From positions 2,046,001 to 2,110,000 of the forward strand of contig NC_020453.1 in assembly GCF_000344805.1 (NCBI RefSeq): a stretch of DNA of 64,000 nt, read 5' to 3'. Each line of letters starts with the position of its first letter. Position 1 is the stretch's first letter. Shown here one piece after another: positions 47,700 through 55,973 of this stretch. Position numbers and translations under genes: made by a program. The notes beneath the pieces were generated by a model that did not search any database, was not told the DNA's origin, and was given only the letters and a program-made list of their open reading frames with translations. This DNA comes from Bradyrhizobium oligotrophicum S58. Lineage in GTDB: Bacteria > Pseudomonadota > Alphaproteobacteria > Rhizobiales > Xanthobacteraceae.

Positions 47700-49550
47700 T
47701 CATGACACGGCCTTGCGCAGCGGTGTGACTTTGATCTGGTCCTGATGGTCGCCGATCGCGTCCGCAATGAAGCGCGCGGTGATCGGCGTGCCGTCATAGT
47801 GCAGGACCGGAACCAGGCGGACCGGGTCGATGCCGTTCTCGTTGACGATCAGCTGGCGCAGCTGCGCGTCGCGGTTCTGCTCGACCACATAGACGAAGTC
47901 GTGCTCGGCGATGAAGCTCGCCACGCTCGAATGGAACGGGAAGGCGCGGATGCGCAGGCGGTCGAGCTGACAGCCGCGCGATTCCAGCAGCCCGATCGCC
48001 TCGTCCATCGCCGGCGCCGTCGAGCCGAAATAGATCACGCCATATTTGGTCGGCTTGCTCGCATTGGCCTGCAGCGGCCGCGGCACCATGTCCTGCGCGG
48101 TCTGGAACTTGCGCAGCAGGCGCTGCACGTTGTCGGCATAGACGGCCCCTTCCTCGGAATAGCGCGCGTAGCGGTCGCGCGAGGTGCCGCGGGTGAAGTA
48201 GGAGCCCTCGGTCGGATGCGTGCCGGGATAGGTGCGGAACGGGATGCCGTCGCCATCGACGTCGAGATAGCGGCCGAATTCGCGGCCTTCGTCCAGCATC
48301 TCGGCGGTCATGACCTTGCCGCGGTCATACTGCTTGGCATCGTCCCATTTCAGCGGACGGCACAGCCGCTGGTTCATGCCGATGTCGAGATCGAGCATCA
48401 GGAAGATCGTGGTCTGCAGCCGCTCGGCAAGGTCGAACGCCGCAGCGGCAAACTCGAACGCCTCCGCCGGATCCTCGGGGAACAGCATCACATGCTTGGT
48501 ATCACCGTGCGAGGCGTAACCGCAGGCGATCAGGTCGCATTGTTGCGTCCGCGTCGGCATGCCGGTCGAGGGACCGGCGCGCTGCACGTTCATGATCACG
48601 GCCGGGATCTCGGCGAAGTAGGACAGGCCGATGAACTCGGTCATCAGCGAGACGCCGGGGCCCGACGTGGTGGTGAAGGCACGGGCGCCGTTCCAGGACG
48701 CGCCGACCACCATGCCGATCGAGGCGAGCTCGTCCTCGGCCTGCACGATGGCGTATTTGGCCTGTCCCGTCTCCGGATCGTGCCGCAGCTTCTTGCAGTG
48801 GTTGCTGAAGGCTTCGGCCAGCGACGATGACGGTGTGATCGGATACCAGGCGCAGACCGTGGCGCCGCCATAGACCGCGCCGAGCGCGGCGGCGTTGTTG
48901 CCCTCGATGAAGACGCGGTCGCCGACCTTGTCGGCCTTCTTGATGCGCAGCCCGATCGGGCATTTCAGGTTCTGCAGCGCCCAGTCGCGGCCGAGATGCA
49001 GCGCATGGACGTTGGAGGAGAGCAGCTTCTCCTTGCCCTTGTACTGCTCGCCGATCAATTGCTCGATCAGCTTCGGATCCATGTCGAGCAGCGCCGAGAG
49101 CGCGCCGAGATAGATGATGTTCTTGAACAGCTGGCGCTGGCGCGGATCGTTGTAAGTCGAGTTGGTGATCGCGGTCAGCGGCACGCCGATCACGGTGATG
49201 TCGTCGCGGAACTTGGTCGATGGCATCGGCTTGGTCGAGTCGTAGAACAGATAGCCGCCGGCGACGATGCCCGCGACGTCCTTGTCCCAGGTCTGCGGGT
49301 TCATCGCCACCATCAGATCGGTGCCGCCGCCGCGCGCGCCGAGATGACCGGCCTCGGTGACGCGCACCTCGTACCAGGTCGGCAGGCCCTGGATGTTGGA
49401 CGGGAAGATGTTGCGTGGGCTCACCGGCACGCCGTGACGGAGCACGGCGCGCGCGAACAATTCGTTGGCGCTGGCCGAGCCCGAGCCGTTGACGTTGGCG
49501 AAGCGGACGACGAAGTCGTTTACGCTGCTGAGCGGCGCTTGCTGGGACAT
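47700..49550 (-). CDS. korA: 2-oxoacid:acceptor oxidoreductase, gamma-alpha fused subunit
   Basis: A 616-residue protein. Residues about 10-190 are the gamma domain (FANVNGSGSASANELFARAV, GHLGARGGGTDLMVAMN). Residues about 205-616 are the pyrimidine-binding alpha domain (GNNAAALGAVYGGATVCAWYPITPSSSLAEAF, TTSGPGVSLMTEFIGLSYFAEIP). Together with KorB it forms the oxidoreductase. The first 31 bases overlap the end of the FAD/Fe-S gene upstream, so the three genes are translationally linked. Pyruvate-type enzymes are close relatives; the KOR call is from the gamma-alpha fusion and the separate short beta subunit. Confidence 0.9.
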   Translation of the reverse strand: MSQQAPLSSVNDFVVRFANVNGSGSASANELFARAVLRHGVPVSPRNIFPSNIQGLPTWYEVRVTEAGHLGARGGGTDLMVAMNPQTWDKDVAGIVAGGYLFYDSTKPMPSTKFRDDITVIGVPLTAITNSTYNDPRQRQLFKNIIYLGALSALLDMDPKLIEQLIGEQYKGKEKLLSSNVHALHLGRDWALQNLKCPIGLRIKKADKVGDRVFIEGNNAAALGAVYGGATVCAWYPITPSSSLAEAFSNHCKKLRHDPETGQAKYAIVQAEDELASIGMVVGASWNGARAFTTTSGPGVSLMTEFIGLSYFAEIPAVIMNVQRAGPSTGMPTRTQQCDLIACGYASHGDTKHVMLFPEDPAEAFEFAAAAFDLAERLQTTIFLMLDLDIGMNQRLCRPLKWDDAKQYDRGKVMTAEMLDEGREFGRYLDVDGDGIPFRTYPGTHPTEGSYFTRGTSRDRYARYSEEGAVYADNVQRLLRKFQTAQDMVPRPLQANASKPTKYGVIYFGSTAPAMDEAIGLLESRGCQLDRLRIRAFPFHSSVASFIAEHDFVYVVEQNRDAQLRQLIVNENGIDPVRLVPVLHYDGTPITARFIADAIGDHQDQIKVTPLRKAVS

Positions 49551-51319
49551 GCGTTACCTGCGTGGGTCGTCTCGATGAAATATTTCTGCATGTCCCACGC
49601 ACCGGTGGGGCACCGCTCGGCGCACAGGCCGCAATGAAGGCAGACGTCCTCGTCCTTCACCATCACGCGCCCGGTCTTCAGATCCGATGACACGTAAAGG
49701 TCCTGGTCGGGATGCAGCGATGGCGCCCGCAGGCGCGAGCGCAGATCAGCCTCCTCGCCATTGTCGGTGAACGTGATGCAGTCCATCGGGCAGATGTCGG
49801 CGCAGGCGTCGCATTCGATGCACAGGGTGTTGGAGAACACCGTCTGCACGTCGCAGTTCAGGCAGCGATGCGCCTCGCCGAGCGCGAGCTTGACGTCGTA
49901 GCCGAGTTCGACCTCGGTGCGGATGTCCTTCAGCGCGACGACCTTGTCGCGATGCGGCACCTTGAAGCGCTTCTCGGACGAGATGTCGTTGTCATAGCTC
50001 CATTCATGGATGCCCATCTTCTGCGACGAGATGTGCACCTCAGGCAGCGGCCGCTCGGTGATGTCCTCGCCCGAGAGCAGGCGATGGATCGACAGCGCCG
50101 CCTCATGGCCCTGCGCGACCGCCCAGATGATGTTCTTGGGGCCGAACGAGGCGTCACCGCCGAAGAAAACTTTCGGATTGGTCGAGGCGAAGGTCGTTGG
50201 ATCGACCACGGGCATGTGCCGCTTGTCGAATTCAATGCCGCAATCGGCTTCGATCCAGGGGAATGCATTCTCCTGGCCGACGGCAACCAGCACGTCGTCG
50301 CAGGGATAGGTCTCATCGGGCTCGCCGGACGGCACCAGTGAGCGTCCGCCGTTAGCGTCATATTCCGCCTTCACCTTCTGGAAGGTCATGCCGGTCAGCT
50401 TGCCGGCGGCATGGTGGAAGGCGATCGGAACGAGATAATTGAGGATCGGAATGTCCTCATGCAGCGCGTCCTCCTTCTCCCACGGAGACGCCTTCATCTC
50501 CTCGAACCCGGAGCGGACGATGACCTTGACGTCCTCGCCGCCGAGCCGCCGCGCGGTGCGGCAGCAATCCATCGCGGTGTTGCCGCCGCCGAGCACGATC
50601 ACGCGCTTGCCGATCTTGTCGGTATGGCCGAACGAGACGGCGGACAGCCAGTCGATGCCAAGATGAATGTTGGCCGCAGCTTCCTTGCGGCCTGGAATGT
50701 TCAGCTCGCGGCCGCGCGGCGCGCCGGACCCGATGAAGACGGCGTCATAGTTTTCGGCCAGCAGCTTCTTCAGACTGTCGATGCGATGGCCGGCCTTGTA
50801 GTCGACGCCGAGGCTGAGCACGTAGCCCGTCTCTTCGTCGATCACGCTGTCGGGCAGGCGGAATTTTGGGATCTGCGAGCGCATCATGCCGCCGGGCTTG
50901 GGATCGGCGTCGAACACGGTGCAGTGATAGCCGAGCGGCGCGAGATCGCGTGCCACGGTCAGCGAAGCCGGGCCGCCGCCGACCAGCGCGATGCGCCAGC
51001 CGTTCTTCGGGGCAGGGCGCGGCATGCGCTGCTGGACGTCGTCCTTGAAATCGGCGGCGACGCGCTTCAGGCGGCAGATCGCGACCGGGCTCTCTTCGAC
51101 ACGCCCGCGTCGGCAGGCCGGCTCGCAGGGGCGGTCGCAGGTGCGTCCGAGAATGCCCGGGAATACATTCGATTTCCAATTGATCATGTAGGCGTCGCTA
51201 TAGCGACCCTCGGCGATCAGGCGGATGTATTCGGGGACCGGGGTGTGTGCGGGACAAGCCCATTGGCAATCGACGACTTTGTGAAAGTAGTCGGGGGCCG
51301 AGATATCAGTCGCTCTCAT
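49520..51319 (-). CDS. GltD-like FAD/NAD(P) oxidoreductase with C-terminal 2[4Fe-4S] domain
   Basis: A 599-residue flavoprotein. The N-terminus has the Cys-rich Fe-S helical domain of glutamate synthase small subunits (CQWACPAH, CDRPCEPACRRG). Two Rossmann folds follow: FAD (RIALVGGGPASLTVARDLA) and NAD(P)H (KRVIVLGGGNTAMDCCRTA). The tail has CIECDACADICPMDC and CLHCGLCAERCPTG, binding two [4Fe-4S] clusters. It is not next to a glutamate synthase large subunit but precedes and overlaps korA, so I infer it moves electrons between KorAB and NAD(P)H, replacing a free ferredoxin and its reductase. First gene of the operon. Confidence 0.88.
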   Translation of the reverse strand: MRATDISAPDYFHKVVDCQWACPAHTPVPEYIRLIAEGRYSDAYMINWKSNVFPGILGRTCDRPCEPACRRGRVEESPVAICRLKRVAADFKDDVQQRMPRPAPKNGWRIALVGGGPASLTVARDLAPLGYHCTVFDADPKPGGMMRSQIPKFRLPDSVIDEETGYVLSLGVDYKAGHRIDSLKKLLAENYDAVFIGSGAPRGRELNIPGRKEAAANIHLGIDWLSAVSFGHTDKIGKRVIVLGGGNTAMDCCRTARRLGGEDVKVIVRSGFEEMKASPWEKEDALHEDIPILNYLVPIAFHHAAGKLTGMTFQKVKAEYDANGGRSLVPSGEPDETYPCDDVLVAVGQENAFPWIEADCGIEFDKRHMPVVDPTTFASTNPKVFFGGDASFGPKNIIWAVAQGHEAALSIHRLLSGEDITERPLPEVHISSQKMGIHEWSYDNDISSEKRFKVPHRDKVVALKDIRTEVELGYDVKLALGEAHRCLNCDVQTVFSNTLCIECDACADICPMDCITFTDNGEEADLRSRLRAPSLHPDQDLYVSSDLKTGRVMVKDEDVCLHCGLCAERCPTGAWDMQKYFIETTHAGNACPSKRRSAA

Positions 51320-51658
51320 TCATACCCTGTCCGCGCGGCGAACCACGAGCGCGCGGCCTTCCTGACGTGAGGACGACTGTTTGTTCAGGATCGGCTAGGG
51401 ATCAATGCGGGGTCCGGAGCAGGTCCTGTTCGTCGCCCTTCTGCTTTTTGAATGGCTCAATTGAATAGTCTTATCAGACTAGAGCCATTCCAAGGCGCGC
51501 ACAAAGGCAAATTTGCAAAGCTGCCCTTCATGCACAGTGTGCGGCGCCGCATTAGGGGCGTGATGCTGCCATCGAATTTGTTGCGTTGCGGCATTCTCAC
51601 GGGCGGCTGCATCGGCCGGTTGCACACTCACGTCATTGATTCAGGACAATGCGCGCTC
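51320..51658. other. Leader region of the Kor operon
   Basis: 339 bases without a gene. It contains a nested palindrome (51451-51489) about 130 bases upstream of the operon start. No confident -35/-10 pair was found. Confidence 0.65.
51451..51489. promoter_or_regulatory. Nested palindrome upstream of the Kor operon
   Basis: Outer arms AATGGCTC (51451-51458) and GAGCCATT (51482-51489) enclose inner arms TAGTCT (51466-51471) and AGACTA (51476-51481) around a TATC loop, with a seven-base bulge on the left. All 14 pairs are perfect. No T-run on either side, so it is more likely an operator or a regulatory RNA element than a terminator. Confidence 0.55.
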
Positions 51659-52327
51659 TCAGCCCAGCGCGATGTCGGCGCGGCTCAGATCCCACATCAG
51701 CCTGTAGATGCCGGCCGAGATCTGCGTCGCCAACGGACCATCGATGGCCGCAAAGCGCGTCGTCATCAATGTCGCGATCGCGTGACTGTCGGTGCCGTCG
51801 ATCAGGATGAACCAGTCGGCATCGCGCGAGCTCGCGGGCACGCCGGCAGCCGGACCGGAGAGATCAGCATCGCCTTCGAGCAGATGCATCGAGATCACGC
51901 CCCTGAGTTCGCGCGGATCGAGCTCGATCTGCAGCGCTTCGCGCAACGCGCCGTCCTGTCCCGGTTTCGGGCGCAGGCGGATGATGCCGAGCACGGCGCC
52001 GCGGCCGGCGCCGATCGAGATCGTGATGCGTGCCACGCTGCGGATCATGTTCTTGAAGCGCGCCATGACGGCTTTCGACCATTCCGTCGGCGCCTCGAGA
52101 CGCGCGCGATAGGGGGGGCTATCGAGCACGTCGATCGTCTCGGTCGAATACAGGCAGAGATATTTCGGGCTGCCCTGCTCGGCGACATAGCGCCGCGCCT
52201 CGATGAAGCCGGGGATCGCCACGCGCTCCTCGAGATGCTCGCTGTCGTACCAGCGGTTGAAATCGGCTTCGTCGGCGGCATCGATGTTCATCGATGTCAA
52301 AAGCATGCCTTTCCCGGCGATGGGCAT
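51659..52327 (-). CDS. Hypothetical protein with dimeric alpha/beta-barrel-like repeats, 222 aa
   Basis: Not assigned to a named enzyme. The N-terminal half (GKGMLLTSMNIDAADEADFNRWYDSEHLEERVAIPGF, of which WYDSEHLEER is the core) resembles ferredoxin-like alpha/beta-barrel domains such as EthD/DUF4286 proteins. The C-terminal half (about 115-222) has a second domain of similar size. No signal peptide or membrane segment. An AAGGA site lies before the ATG at 52325-52327. It sits alone between the Kor leader and the pqq operon; role unknown. Confidence 0.7.
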   Translation of the reverse strand: MPIAGKGMLLTSMNIDAADEADFNRWYDSEHLEERVAIPGFIEARRYVAEQGSPKYLCLYSTETIDVLDSPPYRARLEAPTEWSKAVMARFKNMIRSVARITISIGAGRGAVLGIIRLRPKPGQDGALREALQIELDPRELRGVISMHLLEGDADLSGPAAGVPASSRDADWFILIDGTDSHAIATLMTTRFAAIDGPLATQISAGIYRLMWDLSRADIALG

Positions 52328-52355
52328 TGCGGATGTCCTTGTTCAGCAGCCAATT

Positions 52356-52490
52356 CCTCATGGTGAGAGCGTCGCTTGGCGCGTCTCCCGGACAATGCAG
52401 CGCATCGCCTGGTGAACCATGAGGCCGGGGATGTCTGGGGCCTCATCCTGCGAGACGCCATGCTGCGCATGGCTCCTCAGGATGAGGAGA
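52356..52490. repeat. Palindromic repeat, family B copy 3
   Basis: CCTCATGGTGAGAGCG...GAACCATGAGGCC followed by GGCCTCATCCTGCGAGACGCCATG...GGCTCCTCAGGATGAGG. Two adjacent hairpins, 13 bases beyond the end of the iminopeptidase gene, so also a candidate terminator for the pqq operon. Confidence 0.88.
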
Positions 52491-52503
52491 GAGGACCACG
52501 TGT

Positions 52504-53493
52504 TTAAGGCGCAGTCGTGCGCGTCGCCATATCGCAGATGGCTTTCATGACCGCATCGCGGATGCCGGGGTCATAAAGATTGTGACCTGCGGCTTCGACG
52601 ACACGGATTTCAGCGTCGCGCCAGATCTCGGCCAGCCGCGCTGAGGTCGAGGGCGGACAGAGCAGGTCGAAGCGGCCCTGCACGATGATTCCGGGAATGC
52701 CCGCGAGCTTGCTCGCATCGCGCAGCAGCTGGTCTTTTGCCATGAAGCTGTCGTGCGAGAAGTAATGCGCCTCCATGAACGGCGTCGCCGGCAAGGCGGT
52801 GCCCGAGCGGATGGCGAGGCGATCGAGCCGGGCGCGCGCGGGCTTCACTTCCGACAACGCGCGCTCGGTATCGTGCCAGGCGCGGGCGGCGGGGCCATGG
52901 ATCGCCGGATCGGGATCGAGGATGCGCCGGAAGTAGGCGTCGCACGGATCGGCGCGCTCGGCCTCCGGCAGCAGCTCCACGAAGTCGCGGTGCAGGGCCG
53001 GGTGAAAGCGCGCCAGCGTCTCGCCGAAGGCGGTGGCCACCTCCGCGCGGGTGCCGAGAAAGGTCGCGCGCAGCACCATTCCCGTGACTCGCGTCGGATG
53101 TGCCTGCGCGTAGGCCAGCGCCAGGGTCGCACCCCACGAGCCGCCGGCCACGATCCACTTCTCGAAGCCGAATTTCTCGCGGATCGCCTCCATGTCGGCG
53201 ATCAAATCGGGCAGGGTGTTGTTGTCGCGGCCGCGGGAGGGGCGCGAGCGGCCGGCGCCGCGCTGGTCGAACAGCACGGCATGGAAGCGCTCAGGATCGA
53301 ACAGGCGGCGGTGATCCGGCTGACACCCGGAGCCCGGCCCGCCGTGCAGATAGACGGCGGGAATGCCGGCGGCGCAGCCGCTGCTCTCGACATAGATCTG
53401 GTGACCGCCGGAGACATCCAGCCATTCCGACGTCTGCGGGGCGAACGGATCGCTGCGGTGCGCGGCGGCACGGCCGGCTTCGGCGTCAGGCAT
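52504..53493 (-). CDS. pip: Proline iminopeptidase (alpha/beta hydrolase, S33) overlapping pqqE
   Basis: Releases N-terminal proline from peptides. The 329-residue protein has the S33 features HGGPGSG (oxyanion loop, residues 50-56), LFDQRGAGRSRP, the nucleophile elbow GGSWGA with Ser119, and the catalytic Asp (GRFDLLCP) and His (AAGHNLY) near the C-terminus. I chose the start MPDAEAG at 53491-53493; it overlaps the last eight bases of pqqE, so it is translated with the pqq operon. The longer frame extends deep into pqqE and is unlikely. A peptidase physically coupled to PqqE might help process the PqqA peptide or its remains; that is inference. Confidence 0.9.
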   Translation of the reverse strand: MPDAEAGRAAAHRSDPFAPQTSEWLDVSGGHQIYVESSGCAAGIPAVYLHGGPGSGCQPDHRRLFDPERFHAVLFDQRGAGRSRPSRGRDNNTLPDLIADMEAIREKFGFEKWIVAGGSWGATLALAYAQAHPTRVTGMVLRATFLGTRAEVATAFGETLARFHPALHRDFVELLPEAERADPCDAYFRRILDPDPAIHGPAARAWHDTERALSEVKPARARLDRLAIRSGTALPATPFMEAHYFSHDSFMAKDQLLRDASKLAGIPGIIVQGRFDLLCPPSTSARLAEIWRDAEIRVVEAAGHNLYDPGIRDAVMKAICDMATRTTAP

Positions 53494-54682
53494 CGTCGCC
53501 GCTCTCGGGCGTGCCGCCGGCGAAGTTGCGATACAGGAAGCGGTCCTGGCCCGAGGCCGCATCGCGCTCGGCCTGCTTGAAGATGCTCTCGTGCAGCGGC
53601 GACAGCGTGCAGGCCGGATCGGTGTTGCCGGCGTCGCCCGTCAGCGCGAACGCCTGGCAGCGGCAGCCGCCGAAATCGATCTCGCGGAAGTCGCAGGACT
53701 TGCACGGCTCCTTCATCCAGCCGGTGCCGCGATAGCGGTTGAAGGCCTCGGAGTTCTGCCAGATCCAGGCGATCGAGTTGTTCGAGCGTACCGACATGAA
53801 GTCGAGCCCGGTGATGCTTTCGGCGGCGTGACACGGCAGCACCTTGCCGGAGGGCGAGATGTTGAAGAACTGCCGGCCCCAGCCGCCCATGCACTTCTTC
53901 GGCCGCAGCGCGTAGTAGTCCGGCACGACGTAGTCGATCGTCAGCGTGCCCTTCAGCCGCTCGCGGGCGTCCTCGACCAGGCGGTCGGTCTCTTCGAGCT
54001 GGGCATAGGTCGGCATCAGGCTGGCGCGGTTCTTCAGCGCCCAGCCGTAATATTGCACGTTGGCGACCTCGAGCCGGTCGGCGTCGAGGTCGACCGCCAT
54101 CTGGATGATCTCAGGCAGCTGATGCAGGTTCTGCCGGTGCATCACGGCGTTCACGGTCAGCGGCAGGTCCAGCTCGCGGGTCCAGCGCGCGACCTCGATC
54201 TTCTTGGCGTGACCGCCCTTGTAGCCGCCGACGCGATCGGCCACGACGGGCTCGTTGCCCTGGAAGCTGATCTGGACATGGGACAGTCCGGCATCCGCTA
54301 GCTCCTTGAGGCGCTCGCGCGTCAGGAGCACGGCCGAGGTGATCAAATTGGTGTAGAGCCCGACGTCGTTGGCGTGTTGCACCAGCTCGACGAGGTCCTT
54401 GCGCGCGGTCGGCTCGCCGCCCGAGAAGTGGATCTGCAGTACGCCGATCTCGGCGAGCTCCGACAGCACCTTCTTCCACTCCGCCGTCGTCAGCTCCTGC
54501 CCGGCGCGATCGAGCTCCAGCGGATTGGAGCAATAGGGGCATTGCAGCGGGCAGCGATGGGTGAGTTCGAGCAGCACGGCGAGCGGGATGCCGTAGGTCT
54601 CGGCGACGGAGCCGCGGCGTTCCAGCACGGCGAGCCCGTCATTGCTGTCGACCTGCGGCGACGTGCCAGTGAGCTCGGTCAT
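53486..54682 (-). CDS. pqqE: PQQ synthesis radical SAM enzyme
   Basis: Forms the carbon-carbon bond between Glu and Tyr of the PqqA peptide. The 398-residue protein carries the radical SAM cluster motif HRCPLQCPYC (Cys44, Cys48, Cys51), GGEPTARKD, and the C-terminal SPASM auxiliary-cluster cysteines (KKCMGGWGRQFF, LPCHAAE, CKSCDFRE, GGCRCQAF). The start overlaps the pqqD stop by four bases. It needs PqqD to present PqqA. Confidence 0.97.
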   Translation of the reverse strand: MTELTGTSPQVDSNDGLAVLERRGSVAETYGIPLAVLLELTHRCPLQCPYCSNPLELDRAGQELTTAEWKKVLSELAEIGVLQIHFSGGEPTARKDLVELVQHANDVGLYTNLITSAVLLTRERLKELADAGLSHVQISFQGNEPVVADRVGGYKGGHAKKIEVARWTRELDLPLTVNAVMHRQNLHQLPEIIQMAVDLDADRLEVANVQYYGWALKNRASLMPTYAQLEETDRLVEDARERLKGTLTIDYVVPDYYALRPKKCMGGWGRQFFNISPSGKVLPCHAAESITGLDFMSVRSNNSIAWIWQNSEAFNRYRGTGWMKEPCKSCDFREIDFGGCRCQAFALTGDAGNTDPACTLSPLHESIFKQAERDAASGQDRFLYRNFAGGTPESGDDA

Positions 54683-54987
54683 GATGTCGTCTCCCGAACC
54701 TCGGTCAGAAAACCCTTGTCGGCGAGATCCTGCAGCATCGCGACGACGTCGGTCGCGATCACGTCGCGGGGCGCGGCGTACTTCACCGCCAGTTCATCAA
54801 TGATCGCGGCGACGCTGCGGGCGCCGTCGCACAGCTTCAGCACCTCCACCGCGATCTCATCCGGCGCCAGCACGCGCTCCGGCGCCAGGATCACCCAGAC
54901 CTGCCGCGTCTCGTCGAACTTCAACTTGGTATGCCGCGGCAGCACCACGCGGCTGGGCTCAGTGACTTGGATGTGACGCGGGGCCAT
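54679..54987 (-). CDS. pqqD: PqqA-binding chaperone
   Basis: A 102-residue RiPP recognition element that binds PqqA and delivers it to PqqE. Typical features are LPRHTKLKFDETRQVWVILAPERVL and the C-terminal helical half ending DLADKGFLTE. It is translationally coupled to pqqE (ATGA overlap), but separated from pqqC by 206 bases containing a large palindromic repeat, which is unusual inside this otherwise tight operon. Confidence 0.95.
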   Translation of the reverse strand: MAPRHIQVTEPSRVVLPRHTKLKFDETRQVWVILAPERVLAPDEIAVEVLKLCDGARSVAAIIDELAVKYAAPRDVIATDVVAMLQDLADKGFLTEVRETTS

Positions 54988-55046
54988 GGCGGGTCTCTAA
55001 CGCGCTTTATGTTGGAAGAGCACGGTGGCTGCGCAGAGCACAGTGC

Positions 55047-55151
55047 AACTCCCCTCCCCCTTGCGGGGAGGGGTCGGGGGTGGGGGTCTCAGCAAAGACC
55101 GCCCGTGTGGACCCCCCACCCCGACCCTCCCCCGCAAGGGGGGAGGGAGAG
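55047..55151. repeat. Palindromic repeat, family F, between pqqC and pqqD
   Basis: CTCCCCTCCCCCTTGCGGGG...GGGTGGGGGT on the left, mirrored on the right by ACCCCCCACCCC...CCCGCAAGGGGGGAGGGAG. About 105 bases, extremely GC-rich, able to form a long hairpin in the pqq mRNA. Confidence 0.9.
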
Positions 55152-55193
55152 CACCGTTTGCGCGGCGGTAGCTTCGCTTCGAAGTCAACACGC

Positions 55194-55973
55194 TCAGCTC
55201 TCCTTCGGCACGAAGGCACCCGGCGGGATGTTGCCTTCGACATAGGCGTAGTACAGCGCGTCGAGCTGCACCCAGAGCACGTTGGTCTTGAAGATCAGCG
55301 CATTGCAGACGGCGGCGCGCTGCTCGGGCGTGGTGGCGTGCTCCTTGACGTAATGCAGCGCAAAGTTGGCATCGCGCGGCGCCTGGGTGAGACGGCGCTT
55401 GAAGTAGCTCATCGTGTCGTTGTTGACGAAGTTGTAGTGCTCCAGCATCCCCGAGATGCGCTCCTCGTGGATGCTTGGGGCGAACAGCTCGGTCAGCGAC
55501 GAGGCGATCGCCTCCAGCGGCGAGCGGTCGCGGCAGAAATGCACATAGGCCTCCACCGCGAAGCGCGTCGCCGGCAGGATGCCCTCGGTCGACTCGACAT
55601 AGGCGGTGTCGAGACCGAGACCTTCGGTCAGCTTGATCCAGCGCTCGATGCCGCCTTCGCTGCCGATATCGCCGTCATGATCCTCGATGCGATGCCGCCA
55701 TTCTAGCCGCGTGGCGCGGTCGCGGAAGCGCGTCATCACCATCGCATCCTTCAGCGGGATGGTCGACTGGTAGTAGTAGCGGTTCAGCGCCCAGGCCTGC
55801 ACCTGGCCCTTGTTGAGCTTGCCGCTGTGCAGCAGCTTATGGAACGGGTGGTGATTGTGATAGCGCGTCGCGCCGATGTGGCGCAGCGCCGCTTCCAGCT
55901 CGCTCGCATTGTTCAAGGTCACGCCACGGCCAATCGACAGCGCCGTCATTCCACTCAGATTCAGCTCACTCAC
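55194..55973 (-). CDS. pqqC: PQQ synthase (final ring-closing oxidase)
   Basis: Cofactorless oxidase that performs the final eight-electron oxidation to PQQ. The 259-residue protein matches the family length. Active-site regions are RYHNHHPFHKLLHSG, NRYYYQ and the later helical bundle. The GTG start at 55971-55973 overlaps the pqqB stop (GTGA), which fixes it better than the internal ATG eight codons later. The upstream open frame inside pqqB is a shadow. Confidence 0.95.
   Translation of the reverse strand: MSELNLSGMTALSIGRGVTLNNASELEAALRHIGATRYHNHHPFHKLLHSGKLNKGQVQAWALNRYYYQSTIPLKDAMVMTRFRDRATRLEWRHRIEDHDGDIGSEGGIERWIKLTEGLGLDTAYVESTEGILPATRFAVEAYVHFCRDRSPLEAIASSLTELFAPSIHEERISGMLEHYNFVNNDTMSYFKRRLTQAPRDANFALHYVKEHATTPEQRAAVCNALIFKTNVLWVQLDALYYAYVEGNIPPGAFVPKES

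Noticed and set aside
46307..47728. A 473-codon plus-strand frame opposite korB
   Set aside because: Starts inside a palindromic repeat and is the complement of a clear KorB protein.
51451..51489. The nested palindrome as an intrinsic terminator or a FixK/FNR box
   Set aside because: No T-run follows in either direction, and the TTGA...TCA-like half sites do not have the TTGAT-N4-ATCAA spacing.
55047..55151. The GC-rich palindrome in the pqq operon as an intrinsic terminator
   Set aside because: No T-run on the minus strand, and it would cut pqqD-pqqE from pqqABC; the same type of element occurs in many gaps, so it is listed as a repeat.
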